Translations under genes and position numbers: made by a program | In this document: in pieces, positions 17,176-25,419 of the stretch | Layout: every line of letters begins with the position of its first letter | Position numbering within the stretch: position 1 is the first letter of the stretch | Origin: DASXRA01 sp036506155 | Lineage (GTDB): Bacteria > Actinomycetota > Actinomycetes > Mycobacteriales > Jatrophihabitantaceae | Length of the DNA: 64,000 nt | Direction of reading: 5' to 3' | NCBI GenBank assembly: GCA_036506155.1 | Contig: DASXSF010000025.1 | Span: 22,686 to 86,685 of the forward strand | The notes under the pieces: generated by a model | Database searches by the model: none | Told to the model about the DNA's origin: nothing | The model's input: only the letters and a program-made list of their open reading frames with translations

Positions 17176-18069
17176 ATGGAGTGCGTTGTCGCGCTGGACG
17201 TCGGCGGCACCTCGATGAAGGCCGCCCTGGTGGACGACGCCTACCGCGTGATCGCGTCCCGCCGCATCGCGACGCGACGCGAGGACGGCCCGGACGCTGT
17301 CGTCGAGCGCATCCTCGATGCTTCAGCCGACCAGCAGGCAGCCGCTGTGCGGCAGGGCTTCCTGGTTCGCGCAGCAGGCGTCGTCGTGCCGGGCATCGTC
17401 GACGACGGCGTCGCCGTCTTCTCGGCCAACCTCGGTTGGCGTGACGTGCCGCTACGCGAGCTGGTGCACAAGCGGCTCGGCGTCCCGGTGGCCTTCGAGC
17501 ACGACGTACGTGCCGGCGGTCTCGCCGAGGGGCAGCTCGGCGCCGCACGCGGGGCCGGCGATTACCTGTTCATGCCCATCGGCACCGGCATCGCCGGGGC
17601 GGTCGTCATCGATGGCCGCCCATACTCGGGGCACGGGTACGGCGGGGAGATCGGGCACTTGATCATCGAACCCGACGGCCCGATATGCGGCTGCGGGGCG
17701 CGTGGCTGCCTGGAAGCGATCGCCTCCGCTGCCGCGATCGACCGCGAATACGCGCTGCGCAGCGGGCGGAGGGCGAATGGCCTGGTGTCAGAGCTCGTCG
17801 TGGCCGGCGATCCCGACGCGCGCGCCGTCTGGCAGCGCGCCGTCCGTGCGTTGGCACGTGCGTTGCAGGCATACGTGACACTGCTCGCTCCGGAACTGGT
17901 GGTCATCGGCGGCGGGCTCGCCGGTGCCGGCGACGTGCTGATGGAGCCTCTGGCCGACGCGCTCGACGCATTGCTGACGTTTCAGCGGCGTCCCCGCCTG
18001 GTGCGCGCCGAGTTGGGCGATCAGGCCGGCGCGCTCGGCGCCGCGCTTCTCGCGTGGCGGCTGGCATGA
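17176..18069 (+). CDS. ROK-family sugar kinase
   Basis: A 297-residue kinase. The ATP-binding phosphate loop is DVGGTSMKAAL (residues 8-18), the likely catalytic Asp is in FEHDVRA (about 110), and the ROK zinc site is in GGEIGHL and CGCGARGCLE (156-180). It has no DNA-binding domain, so it is an enzyme rather than a ROK repressor. In this operon it would phosphorylate the sugar or amino sugar handled by the neighbouring SIS protein and aldolase. Its stop overlaps the aldolase start (ATGA). Confidence 0.9.
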   Translation: MECVVALDVGGTSMKAALVDDAYRVIASRRIATRREDGPDAVVERILDASADQQAAAVRQGFLVRAAGVVVPGIVDDGVAVFSANLGWRDVPLRELVHKRLGVPVAFEHDVRAGGLAEGQLGAARGAGDYLFMPIGTGIAGAVVIDGRPYSGHGYGGEIGHLIIEPDGPICGCGARGCLEAIASAAAIDREYALRSGRRANGLVSELVVAGDPDARAVWQRAVRALARALQAYVTLLAPELVVIGGGLAGAGDVLMEPLADALDALLTFQRRPRLVRAELGDQAGALGAALLAWRLA

Positions 18070-18899
18070 CGCTGACGTCCACCGCCGACATCGTCGGCGA
18101 CGCTGCCCGGGCCGGTGCCGGGGCCGGTGCGTTCAACGTGATCACGATCGAGCACGCCGAGGCGATCGCTCAGGGCGCGGACGCCGCCAGACGCAAAGCC
18201 ATCCTTTCGGTCAGCGAGAACGCGGCGCGCTATCACGGCGGGCTCGCCCCGATCGCGGCAGCGACGCTGGCCCTGGCGGCAGCCGCCGAGATGCCGATGT
18301 CCGTGCACCTGGACCACGCGACCGACCCGGCCCTGGTCCGGGAAGCGATCGCCCTCGGCATCGGCTCGGTCATGTTCGACGCCTCTGCGCTCGACTATGC
18401 CGCGAACGTGGCGGCGACAGCGGCGGTCGTCGCGCAATGCCACGACGCCGGCGTCTGGGTAGAGGCGGAACTCGGCGAGGTCGGCGGCAAGGACGGCGTG
18501 CACGCGCCGGGCGCACGCACCGATCCGGGCGAGGCTCGTTCGTTCGTCGAGCGCACCGGCGTCGACGCGCTGGCCGTCGCCGTGGGGACGAGCCACGCGA
18601 TGCTCACTCGTGACGCGGTCCTGGATTTCGACCTGATCGCGGCGCTGCGCGACGCGGTTCCGGTGCCACTGGTGCTGCACGGCTCGTCGGGCGTGCCGGA
18701 CGACGGGCTGCGCCAGGCCGTCGCCGGTGGCATTGCCAAGGTCAACATCGGAACGCAGCTGAACAAGGCGTTCACGAGGGCTGTGCGGGAGCACCTCGGC
18801 GCCGATCCGAAGGCCGTCGACCCCCGGACCTACCTGGGCGCCGCCCGCACCGCGGTGGCCGGCGAGGTCGCCCGGCTGCTGGCTGTGCTGCGGCCATAG
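18066..18899 (+). CDS. class II fructose/tagatose-bisphosphate aldolase-like protein
   Basis: A 277-residue zinc aldolase. MSVHLDHATDP holds the Asp-82-type acid and the first zinc His, EAELGEVGGKDG is the central loop with a conserved Glu, and VLHGSSGVPDDGLRQAV plus KVNIGTQLN form the phosphate-binding end. This fits the FbaA/GatY/KbaY family. Its place behind an AgaS-like isomerase and a sugar kinase favours a ketose-(1,6)-bisphosphate cleaving step that feeds glycolysis, for example a tagatose-type substrate. A shortened 3' repeat starts five bases after its TAG. Confidence 0.88.
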   Translation: MTLTSTADIVGDAARAGAGAGAFNVITIEHAEAIAQGADAARRKAILSVSENAARYHGGLAPIAAATLALAAAAEMPMSVHLDHATDPALVREAIALGIGSVMFDASALDYAANVAATAAVVAQCHDAGVWVEAELGEVGGKDGVHAPGARTDPGEARSFVERTGVDALAVAVGTSHAMLTRDAVLDFDLIAALRDAVPVPLVLHGSSGVPDDGLRQAVAGGIAKVNIGTQLNKAFTRAVREHLGADPKAVDPRTYLGAARTAVAGEVARLLAVLRP

Positions 18900-18904
18900 A
18901 ACAT

Positions 18905-18947
18905 CCCGCCTACGCGGCGGCGGGCTCTTCGCGCCAGCGCTCATCGC
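18905..18947 (+). repeat. Stop-linked hairpin repeat, copy E (internally deleted)
   Basis: A short derivative of the ~115-bp repeat. It keeps the start-type hairpin (CCGCC-TACGC-GGCGG) and the distal end GGGCTCTTCGCGCCAGCGCTCATCGC but lacks the middle ~70 bases. It begins five bases after the aldolase TAG and has the same polarity relative to the stop as the full copies. It lies 35 bases before the XPB start. Confidence 0.8.
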
Positions 18948-18982
18948 CGGCCTGTCGGTGCGATCTGGGAGAATGGCTCGAC

Positions 18983-20632
18983 GTGACCGACGGACCGCTC
19001 ATCGTCCAATCCGACAAGACCCTCCTGCTCGAGGTCGACCACCCGCTGGCGCCCGACGCACGCGCGGCCATCGCGCCGTTCGCCGAGCTGGAACGCTCCC
19101 CCGAGCATGTCCACACCTACCGGCTGACCCCGCTGGGGCTGTGGAACGCTCGCGCGGCCGGGCACGACGCCGAGCAGGTCGTCGACGCCCTGGTGCGCTA
19201 CTCCCGCTACGCCGTGCCGCACGCGCTGCTGGTCGACGTTGCCGACACGATGGATCGCTACGGGCGTCTGCAGCTGGCCAAGCACCCGGCGCACGGGCTG
19301 GTGCTGATCAGCCTCGACCGAGCCGTCCTGGAAGAGGTGCTGCGTCACCGGAAGATCGCGCCGATGCTCGGTGAGCGCATCGACGACGACACCGTCGTGG
19401 TGCACCCGTCCGAGCGCGGACGCCTTAAGCAGGCGTTGCTCAAGATCGGCTGGCCGGCCGAGGACCTGGCCGGGTACGTCGACGGCGAGGCACACCCGAT
19501 CGCGCTCCGCGAGGACGGCTGGCACCTGCGTGACTATCAGCGTGACGCGGCCGACTCGTTCTGGCACGGGGGTTCCGGCGTGGTCGTGCTGCCCTGCGGC
19601 GCGGGCAAGACGCTCGTCGGCGCGGCGGCGATGGCCCAGGCGCAGGCGACGACGCTCATCCTCGTCACGAACACCGTGGCCGGCCGGCAGTGGAAGCGCG
19701 AGCTCATGGCGCGCACCTCCCTGACCGAGAGCGAGATCGGCGAGTACAGCGGCGAACGCAAGCAGATCCGTCCCGTCACCATCGCCACCTACCAGATCAT
19801 GACCACGCGCCGGAAGGGCGAGTACCGCCACCTGGACCTGTTCGACTCCCGCGACTGGGGGCTGATCGTCTACGACGAGGTGCACCTCCTGCCGGCGCCG
19901 ATCTTCCGGCTCACCGCCGACCTCCAGTCACGCAGGCGCCTGGGCCTCACCGCGACGCTGATCCGCGAAGACGGCCGGGAGGGCGACGTGTTCAGCCTGA
20001 TCGGCCCCAAGCGCTACGACGCCCCGTGGAAGGACATCGAGAACCAGGGCTGGATCGCCCCGGCGGACTGCACCGAGGTGCGGGTCACCCTCACCGACGC
20101 CGAGCGCATGAACTACGCGACCGCCGAGCCAGAGGACCGGTACCGCATCGCGGCGACGGCGCGCACCAAGCTGCCGGTGATCAAGACCATCGTGGACCAG
20201 CACCCGGACGAGCAAGTGCTCGTCATCGGCGCATACCTAGATCAGCTCGACGACGTCGCCGCGGAATTGGGCGACGTGCCAATCGTGCAGGGTTCGACCA
20301 CCACCCGCGAGCGCGAGCGCCTGTACGACGCGTTCCGGGCCGGCGAGCAGCGCGTGCTGGTCGTCAGCAAAGTCGCCAACTTCTCGATCGACCTCCCCGA
20401 GGCGGCGGTCGCGGTACAGATCTCCGGGACGTTCGGCTCGCGCCAGGAAGAAGCGCAACGACTCGGACGCGTGCTGCGCCCCAAGCACGACGGCCGCCAG
20501 GCCCACTTCTACACGGTGGTCGCACGCGACACCCTGGACGCCGAGTACGCGGCGCACCGCCAGCGATTCCTGGCCGAGCAGGGCTACGCGTACACGATCA
20601 CCGACGCCGACGACCTGCTGCGTCCCCTGTAG
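18983..20632 (+). CDS. bacterial XPB (ERCC3) DNA helicase
   Basis: A 549-residue superfamily 2 helicase. The N-terminal ~170 residues form the damage-recognition-type domain of bacterial XPB. Walker A is LPCGAGKT (203-210), the DEAH-type box is DEVH (298-301), the XPB RED motif is in IREDGRE (328-330), and motif VI is RQEEAQRLGRVLR. Eukaryotic XPB opens DNA in nucleotide-excision repair; mycobacterial and actinobacterial homologues unwind DNA 3'-5'. Here it lies 6 kb from its usual partner (768-residue protein at 10439), separated by the EamA/Lrp, exonuclease and sugar genes. It starts with GTG 18983. It is convergent with the beta-glucosidase gene. Confidence 0.95.
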   Translation: MTDGPLIVQSDKTLLLEVDHPLAPDARAAIAPFAELERSPEHVHTYRLTPLGLWNARAAGHDAEQVVDALVRYSRYAVPHALLVDVADTMDRYGRLQLAKHPAHGLVLISLDRAVLEEVLRHRKIAPMLGERIDDDTVVVHPSERGRLKQALLKIGWPAEDLAGYVDGEAHPIALREDGWHLRDYQRDAADSFWHGGSGVVVLPCGAGKTLVGAAAMAQAQATTLILVTNTVAGRQWKRELMARTSLTESEIGEYSGERKQIRPVTIATYQIMTTRRKGEYRHLDLFDSRDWGLIVYDEVHLLPAPIFRLTADLQSRRRLGLTATLIREDGREGDVFSLIGPKRYDAPWKDIENQGWIAPADCTEVRVTLTDAERMNYATAEPEDRYRIAATARTKLPVIKTIVDQHPDEQVLVIGAYLDQLDDVAAELGDVPIVQGSTTTRERERLYDAFRAGEQRVLVVSKVANFSIDLPEAAVAVQISGTFGSRQEEAQRLGRVLRPKHDGRQAHFYTVVARDTLDAEYAAHRQRFLAEQGYAYTITDADDLLRPL

Positions 20633-20656
20633 TCGTCATAGTCGTCCACGACCTGA

Positions 20657-21997
20657 TCAGCCACCCGACGCGGCGATGAGCGCCGCGTACGCGTGCCCGC
20701 TGGCCTTGAGGGTGCGCCGCTGTGTCGCGTAGTCGACGTAGGCCAGGCCGAACCGGGGCCAGCAGCCGTAGTCCCACTCGAAGTTGTCCAGCAGCGACCA
20801 GACGAAGCAGCCCTTCACCGGCGCGCCCTGGGCGTGCGCTCGGCCTACCGCGGCAATGTGATCCATCAGGTAGGCAGTGCGCTCCGGATCCTCGACATTG
20901 CCGTTCTCGTCGGGACGATCGGCCCAGGCCGAGCCGCTCTCGGTGACGTAGACGGCGGGAACCTCGTAGTCCTTGGCCACCCGCATCAGCAGGTCCTCGA
21001 GGCCCTGCGCGTACACCTCCCACCCCAGCGCAGTCGTCGCGGCGCCGCGTACCGGAACCTGCCGGTAACCAAGCGTTGCCACGGCCGGGTCTGCGGCGAT
21101 CTTCATCCGGAAGTAGTAGTTCAGGCCGAGGAAATCGGTGGGCGCCGTGATTGCGTCGATATCACCGGGCTGCTCGGGCAGGTCGACCGCGTAGAGCTCA
21201 CGCATGTCGGACGGGAATCCCTTGCCGTACAAGGGATCCAGCCACCACCGATTGGTGTGCCCGTCCGCGCGCCAGGCCGCAGCGACATCGTCGGGCGAGT
21301 CGCCGTCGGGCTCGCACTGGCTCAGGTTCGCCACCATCCCGACCGCGGCCGGACGGGTGACCGCGGACCGCACGGCGTGCACGCCCAGCCCATGGGCGAG
21401 CAGCAAGTGATACGACGCCCGCACGGCGCTGCGCCAGTCGCGAATGCCGGGCGCCATCCGCCCCTCGAGGTGGCCCAGCCAGGCCACGCACAGCGGCTCG
21501 TTGATCGTCACCCAGTCGCTGACCCGATCGCCCAGGCGTCCGGCGACGAGCGCCGCATAGTCGGCGAAGCGCTGCGCCGTCTCGCGTACCACCCATCCGC
21601 CGGTGTGCTGCAAGGCGGACGGCAGGTCCCAGTGATACAGCGTCGCGAACGGGCGGATGCCGGCCGCGAGCAGGTCGTCGACCATCCGGTCGTAGTGATC
21701 CAGCCCTGGCACGTTCGCAGGACCGGCACCCGTGGGCTGTATCCGCGGCCAGGCCACAGAGAACCGGTACGCCTGCGCGCCCAGTTGCTGGAGCAGCGCG
21801 AGATCCTCCGGCCAGCGGCGGTACGAGTCACTCGCCACCTCCATCGTGTCCCCGCCCGCGATCGCGCCGGGCACGCGCGCGAAGTCGTCCCAGATGGACG
21901 GCCCCCGGCCGTCCGCCGTGACGGCACCCTCGATCTGCAGGGCCGACGTCGCGACTCCCCAGAGGAAGTCGGCGGGTAGGCCGAAAGGGTTGGTCAT
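20657..21997 (-). CDS. family GH1 beta-glucosidase
   Basis: 446 residues, no signal peptide, so cytoplasmic. The acid/base glutamate is E167 in TINEP and the nucleophile is E353 in VTESGSAW. The family normally has E-N-G after the nucleophile; here it is E-S-G, an unusual substitution next to the active site. The N-terminal [17 protein letters not shown] and the WSLLDNFEW end are classical GH1. It follows two sugar-permease genes and a binding protein on the same strand, so it probably hydrolyses an imported beta-glucoside or cello-oligosaccharide. Confidence 0.94.
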   Translation of the reverse strand: MTNPFGLPADFLWGVATSALQIEGAVTADGRGPSIWDDFARVPGAIAGGDTMEVASDSYRRWPEDLALLQQLGAQAYRFSVAWPRIQPTGAGPANVPGLDHYDRMVDDLLAAGIRPFATLYHWDLPSALQHTGGWVVRETAQRFADYAALVAGRLGDRVSDWVTINEPLCVAWLGHLEGRMAPGIRDWRSAVRASYHLLLAHGLGVHAVRSAVTRPAAVGMVANLSQCEPDGDSPDDVAAAWRADGHTNRWWLDPLYGKGFPSDMRELYAVDLPEQPGDIDAITAPTDFLGLNYYFRMKIAADPAVATLGYRQVPVRGAATTALGWEVYAQGLEDLLMRVAKDYEVPAVYVTESGSAWADRPDENGNVEDPERTAYLMDHIAAVGRAHAQGAPVKGCFVWSLLDNFEWDYGCWPRFGLAYVDYATQRRTLKASGHAYAALIAASGG

Positions 21998-22009
21998 GTG
22001 GCCTCCGGG

Positions 22010-22858
22010 CTACTTGATCGAGCCGGCCGTCATGCCGGCGACGAGATACCTCTGCAGGACCAGGAATCCGACGGCGACGGGGATACTGACGATCAGCGAA
22101 GCAGCCATGACCTGGTTCCAGTACACATTGTTCTGCGTCGCGTACCCCTGCAGGCCGACGGCGAGCGTCCGGGTCGAGTCGTCGGTCAGCACGGAGGCGA
22201 ACAGCACCTCGCCCCAGGCCGTCATGAACGCGTAGATGAGCACGGCGACGACACCCGGCACGGCCGCCGGAATCACCACCCGGATGAACGCACCCATCGG
22301 TCCGTTGCCGTCGACCTTGGCCGCCTCGTCGAGCTCGCGCGGGATGGAGTCGAGATAGCCGATCAGCATCCAGATCGCGAACGGCAACGTGAAGGTCAGG
22401 TACGTGATGATCAGCCCGACCCGGCTGCCGTACAACGTGATACCCGTCGAGTTGCCGATATCGACGAAGATCACGTACAGCGGCAGCAGGAACAGGATGC
22501 CCGGGAACATCTGCGTCGACAGGACGACGATCGAGAACACCTGCCTGCCGCGGAAGCGGTAGCGGCTGACGGCGTACGCCGCGACCAGCGCCACCAGCAC
22601 CGATGCCACCGAGGCGAGGCACGACACGATCAGGCTGTTCACGAAGTAGCGCGCGAGCGGGATGGTGTGCCACATGTCGAAGAACGGCCGCACAGTAGGC
22701 CGGCTCGGCCACCATCGGAAGCTGCTCTGTACGTCCCGCAACGGCTTGAGCGATGTCGTGAGCATGACGTAGACAGGCAACAGGGTGAACGCCAGCAGCA
22801 CGGCCAGCCCGATCCGGCGCGTCCACCGGAACCAGGTGGGTTCACGCATAGTCGTCAC
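22010..22858 (-). CDS. ABC sugar transporter permease, MalG type
   Basis: A 282-residue protein with six hydrophobic helices and the MalG-type EAA loop (ELDEAAKVDGNGPMGAFI), which contacts the ATPase. It forms the inner-membrane channel with the MalF-type partner, whose 3' end it overlaps by 17 bases. No ATP-binding subunit is encoded here; as in many actinobacterial sugar importers, a shared MsiK-like ATPase elsewhere would be used (inference from the family). Confidence 0.93.
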   Translation of the reverse strand: MTTMREPTWFRWTRRIGLAVLLAFTLLPVYVMLTTSLKPLRDVQSSFRWWPSRPTVRPFFDMWHTIPLARYFVNSLIVSCLASVASVLVALVAAYAVSRYRFRGRQVFSIVVLSTQMFPGILFLLPLYVIFVDIGNSTGITLYGSRVGLIITYLTFTLPFAIWMLIGYLDSIPRELDEAAKVDGNGPMGAFIRVVIPAAVPGVVAVLIYAFMTAWGEVLFASVLTDDSTRTLAVGLQGYATQNNVYWNQVMAASLIVSIPVAVGFLVLQRYLVAGMTAGSIK

Positions 22859-23816
22859 TCCTTGCGCGGAAGGCCGACAGGTAAATCCCGGTGACGAGGA
22901 GCAGGAATCCCAGCAGCAGCACGGACATCGCGGATCCGACGCCGAAGTTCCAGGTCACGAACGAACTTTGATAAATGTGGATCGAGATCAGGTCGGCCGC
23001 ATGCGGCGCCGACTTGCCGAACAACGTGTACGGCGTGGTGAAGTCGTTGAACGTCCACAGGAACAGCACGAGGATCAGCACGCGATTCACTGGGCGCAGC
23101 ATCGGCAGCGTCACGTAGCGGATCTGCCCGATGACTCCGGCGCCGTCGATCGCGGCCGCCTCGTAGAGATCGGCCCGAATACTCTGCAGCCCAGCTGTAA
23201 TGATCAGAAACGCGAAAGGCCAGTTGCGCCACACGGCGACCAGCACCAGCGACACGAAGCTGTTGGGCCCGATCAACCAGAACGGCCGACTGTGCATGAG
23301 GTGCAGGTCGTCGACGAGGATGTGATTCACCGCGCCGGTGTCGCGCTGCAGCATGAAGTTCCACGTGATCACCGCCGCGAACATGGGCAGCGCATAGGGG
23401 ATCAGGAACGCGGTTCGAACCAGGCCACGCCCCCGGAACGTGTGCTGGGTGAACACCGCGCCCGCCATGCCGAACAGCCACGAGATCGCCAGCACCAAGG
23501 CGGTGTAGGCGAACGTCACCCAGAACGAGTGCAACAGCGCTTTGCCGGCCGCCTGGTCGAAGTTCAGTGCCACCCGGTAGTTGCCGGTGCCGGCGAATGG
23601 GGCGTGGCGCCAATCGTGGAGGTTGAACTGCGTGAGGTGCAGGAGGCTGATGAACACACCAACGCCCATCGGCACGATGTGGATCAGCAGTTCGAACAGA
23701 ATCGCCGGCGCGAGTAGCAGGTAGGGCAGCAACTCACGCCTGGGGCGTCGACGCCGACGCGGCACCGGCGTACCCGGTGCCGCGACCCGCGTCGACCGCT
23801 CGACTGTGTCGACCAC
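22842..23816 (-). CDS. ABC sugar transporter permease, MalF type
   Basis: A 324-residue protein with a basic N-terminus (RRRRRPRRELLPYLLLAPA), six transmembrane helices and an EAA loop (DLYEAAAIDGAGVIGQIRYV). It pairs with the MalG-type protein downstream. Between it and the upstream binding-protein gene lies a 10-bp-stem hairpin, which may lower expression of the permeases relative to the binding protein. Confidence 0.93.
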   Translation of the reverse strand: MVDTVERSTRVAAPGTPVPRRRRRPRRELLPYLLLAPAILFELLIHIVPMGVGVFISLLHLTQFNLHDWRHAPFAGTGNYRVALNFDQAAGKALLHSFWVTFAYTALVLAISWLFGMAGAVFTQHTFRGRGLVRTAFLIPYALPMFAAVITWNFMLQRDTGAVNHILVDDLHLMHSRPFWLIGPNSFVSLVLVAVWRNWPFAFLIITAGLQSIRADLYEAAAIDGAGVIGQIRYVTLPMLRPVNRVLILVLFLWTFNDFTTPYTLFGKSAPHAADLISIHIYQSSFVTWNFGVGSAMSVLLLGFLLLVTGIYLSAFRARSDDYA

Positions 23817-23833
23817 CGCGCCTCCTCGGGTGA

Positions 23834-23862
23834 CGGGCGAGCCCGGGCCAGTGGCTCGCCCG
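23834..23862 (-). terminator. intercistronic hairpin between binding protein and permease genes
   Basis: Perfect 10-bp stem CGGGCGAGCC / GGCTCGCCCG with a nine-base loop, located 19 bases after the binding-protein stop and 17 bases before the permease start. No U-run follows. In sugar ABC operons such hairpins often protect the binding-protein mRNA and attenuate the permease genes, giving an excess of binding protein. That role is inferred. Confidence 0.7.
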
Positions 23863-23881
23863 CCACGTCGTGGCTTTCCGC

Positions 23882-25186
23882 TCAGCCGGTCAACTGTTGC
23901 TGAGCGGCCGTCAGCGCGTTCGCGATGGCCTGATCGGTAACGTTCTTCCCGGTCGCCGCGTCGGCGAACAGGTTGTTCATGGCGGTGCCGACGAGGGTCT
24001 CGTACTGGCTTTCCTGAGCAACCGCCGGCATCGGCGCGGCCGTGCTGCTCAAGATGCTCTTGAACGTGGCGACGGCCGGGGTCTGGAACGCCGGGTCGCT
24101 GTAGGCGTCGGCGACGGTCGGAAGCGAGCCGTACGTCTTGTTGAGCACCTGCTGCTCCGGAGTGCTGGTCATGAACTTCACGAACTGCAGGTCGGCATCC
24201 TGATGTTTGGAGCCCTTGAACACCGCCAGGTTGATGCCGGCCACGATGCTCGTCACCTTCTTGCCGCCCGCCGGCATCGGATCCGGCAATGGCACCGGCG
24301 CGACCCCGATGTCGGCAGCATCCATTCCGAGCTGTTTCAGGGAGCCCGCTGCCGCCTGCCAGATCACCATCGACGTCTTGCCGGTTGCGTAGTCGCTGAG
24401 TGCCTCGGTGCCCTTCGAGTACTCGGCATCACTCGGGTTGGTGATCTTGTCCTGCTGGATGAAGTCGAGGTACTGCTTGATCGCGGCGACGTTCTGCGGG
24501 GTGTTGAACGTTGCCTTGCCGGACGCGTCGAAGAATGCGCCGCCCTGCTGCTGACTGAGCGTGAACGCGGCGTGGATGTTCTCGCTGACACTGGCGCCCT
24601 CGATGGACAGGCCCCAGTGGCCATTCGTCGTGAGCTTCTTGCCGTCGGCGACGAGCTCGTCCCACGTCGCGGGCGGCTGGCTGATGCCGGCGGCCGCGAA
24701 CTGCTTCTTGTTGTAGTAGAGGCCATAAGCCAGGCTGTACAGTGGCACGGCCGTCGGTGGCTTGCCAGGCGCCCCGGTTGCGGACAGGCTGCCGCTGAGG
24801 AACCGGTCCTTGCCACCGATCTTCGCCATCGTCGCGTCGTCGAACTGGGTGAAGGCGCCGGTGGCCTGCAGCGACGCCGACCAGGTGTTGCCGATGTTCA
24901 GCACATCGGGACCCTTGCCAGACGTCGTGGCGGCGAGGATGCGGTTGAGCAGATCCGACCACGGCACAACCTCGACGTTGACCTTGATGCCGGTCTGCTT
25001 CTCGAACGCATCGAGTCGTGGCTGCAGGATCTGCTTGTCGTTCTCCAGGCTGGTGCCCTGGTTGCTGGCCCAATACGTCAGGGTCGGATGACTGTCCTTG
25101 CTGCTCTTGCTGCTGCTGCATGCGGCGAGCGCCGCGGCCACCACGCCCACGGTGATCGCTGTGGCGCAAACCTTGATCAATCGCAC
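23882..25186 (-). CDS. extracellular sugar-binding lipoprotein of the ABC importer
   Basis: 434 residues. The signal sequence has a lipobox (VVAAALAAC, Cys at about residue 23), followed by a Ser/Lys-rich linker and the family 1 solute-binding domain (TLTYWASNQGTSLEND; GPDVLNIGNTWSASLQATGAF). It would be anchored outside the membrane and deliver an oligosaccharide to the two permeases. GTG 25186 was chosen because GGAAGGAG lies just upstream; a longer in-frame reading exists but lacks this. The divergent ROK repressor gene and an inverted repeat (TTGTTCA...TGAACAA) lie upstream. Confidence 0.93.
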   Translation of the reverse strand: MRLIKVCATAITVGVVAAALAACSSSKSSKDSHPTLTYWASNQGTSLENDKQILQPRLDAFEKQTGIKVNVEVVPWSDLLNRILAATTSGKGPDVLNIGNTWSASLQATGAFTQFDDATMAKIGGKDRFLSGSLSATGAPGKPPTAVPLYSLAYGLYYNKKQFAAAGISQPPATWDELVADGKKLTTNGHWGLSIEGASVSENIHAAFTLSQQQGGAFFDASGKATFNTPQNVAAIKQYLDFIQQDKITNPSDAEYSKGTEALSDYATGKTSMVIWQAAAGSLKQLGMDAADIGVAPVPLPDPMPAGGKKVTSIVAGINLAVFKGSKHQDADLQFVKFMTSTPEQQVLNKTYGSLPTVADAYSDPAFQTPAVATFKSILSSTAAPMPAVAQESQYETLVGTAMNNLFADAATGKNVTDQAIANALTAAQQQLTG

Positions 25187-25253
25187 GTGCGCTCCTTCCC
25201 GCGCAGGGCATCGCCGAGCCATAGGCGGCACGGCGGGAGACGTCAGGCAGGGA

Positions 25254-25284
25254 TTGTTCACGCTTTCCTATAAGTGTTGAACAA
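25254..25284. promoter_or_regulatory. candidate operator of the sugar importer / ROK regulator
   Basis: Inverted repeat TTGTTCA-N17-TGAACAA in the 233-bp gap between the divergent binding-protein and ROK-repressor genes, in a locally AT-rich patch (TTTCCTATAAG). It lies 68-98 bases upstream of the binding-protein start. ROK repressors bind spaced inverted repeats of this sort, so it is a reasonable operator. I did not find a convincing -35/-10 pair. The remainder of the gap shows nothing else. Confidence 0.5.
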
Positions 25285-25419
25285 TGTGGCCCTGTGGGAT
25301 GCTAAGGGTCAACGCCGCAGCTGTCTTCGTGTCCGTTCCGTTATCTGCAGAAGATCACTGAGCCGGCAGTGGCGAGCTGACTCGCGACTTACTACAGGGG
25401 TTGAAGTATCGTCTCGGCC

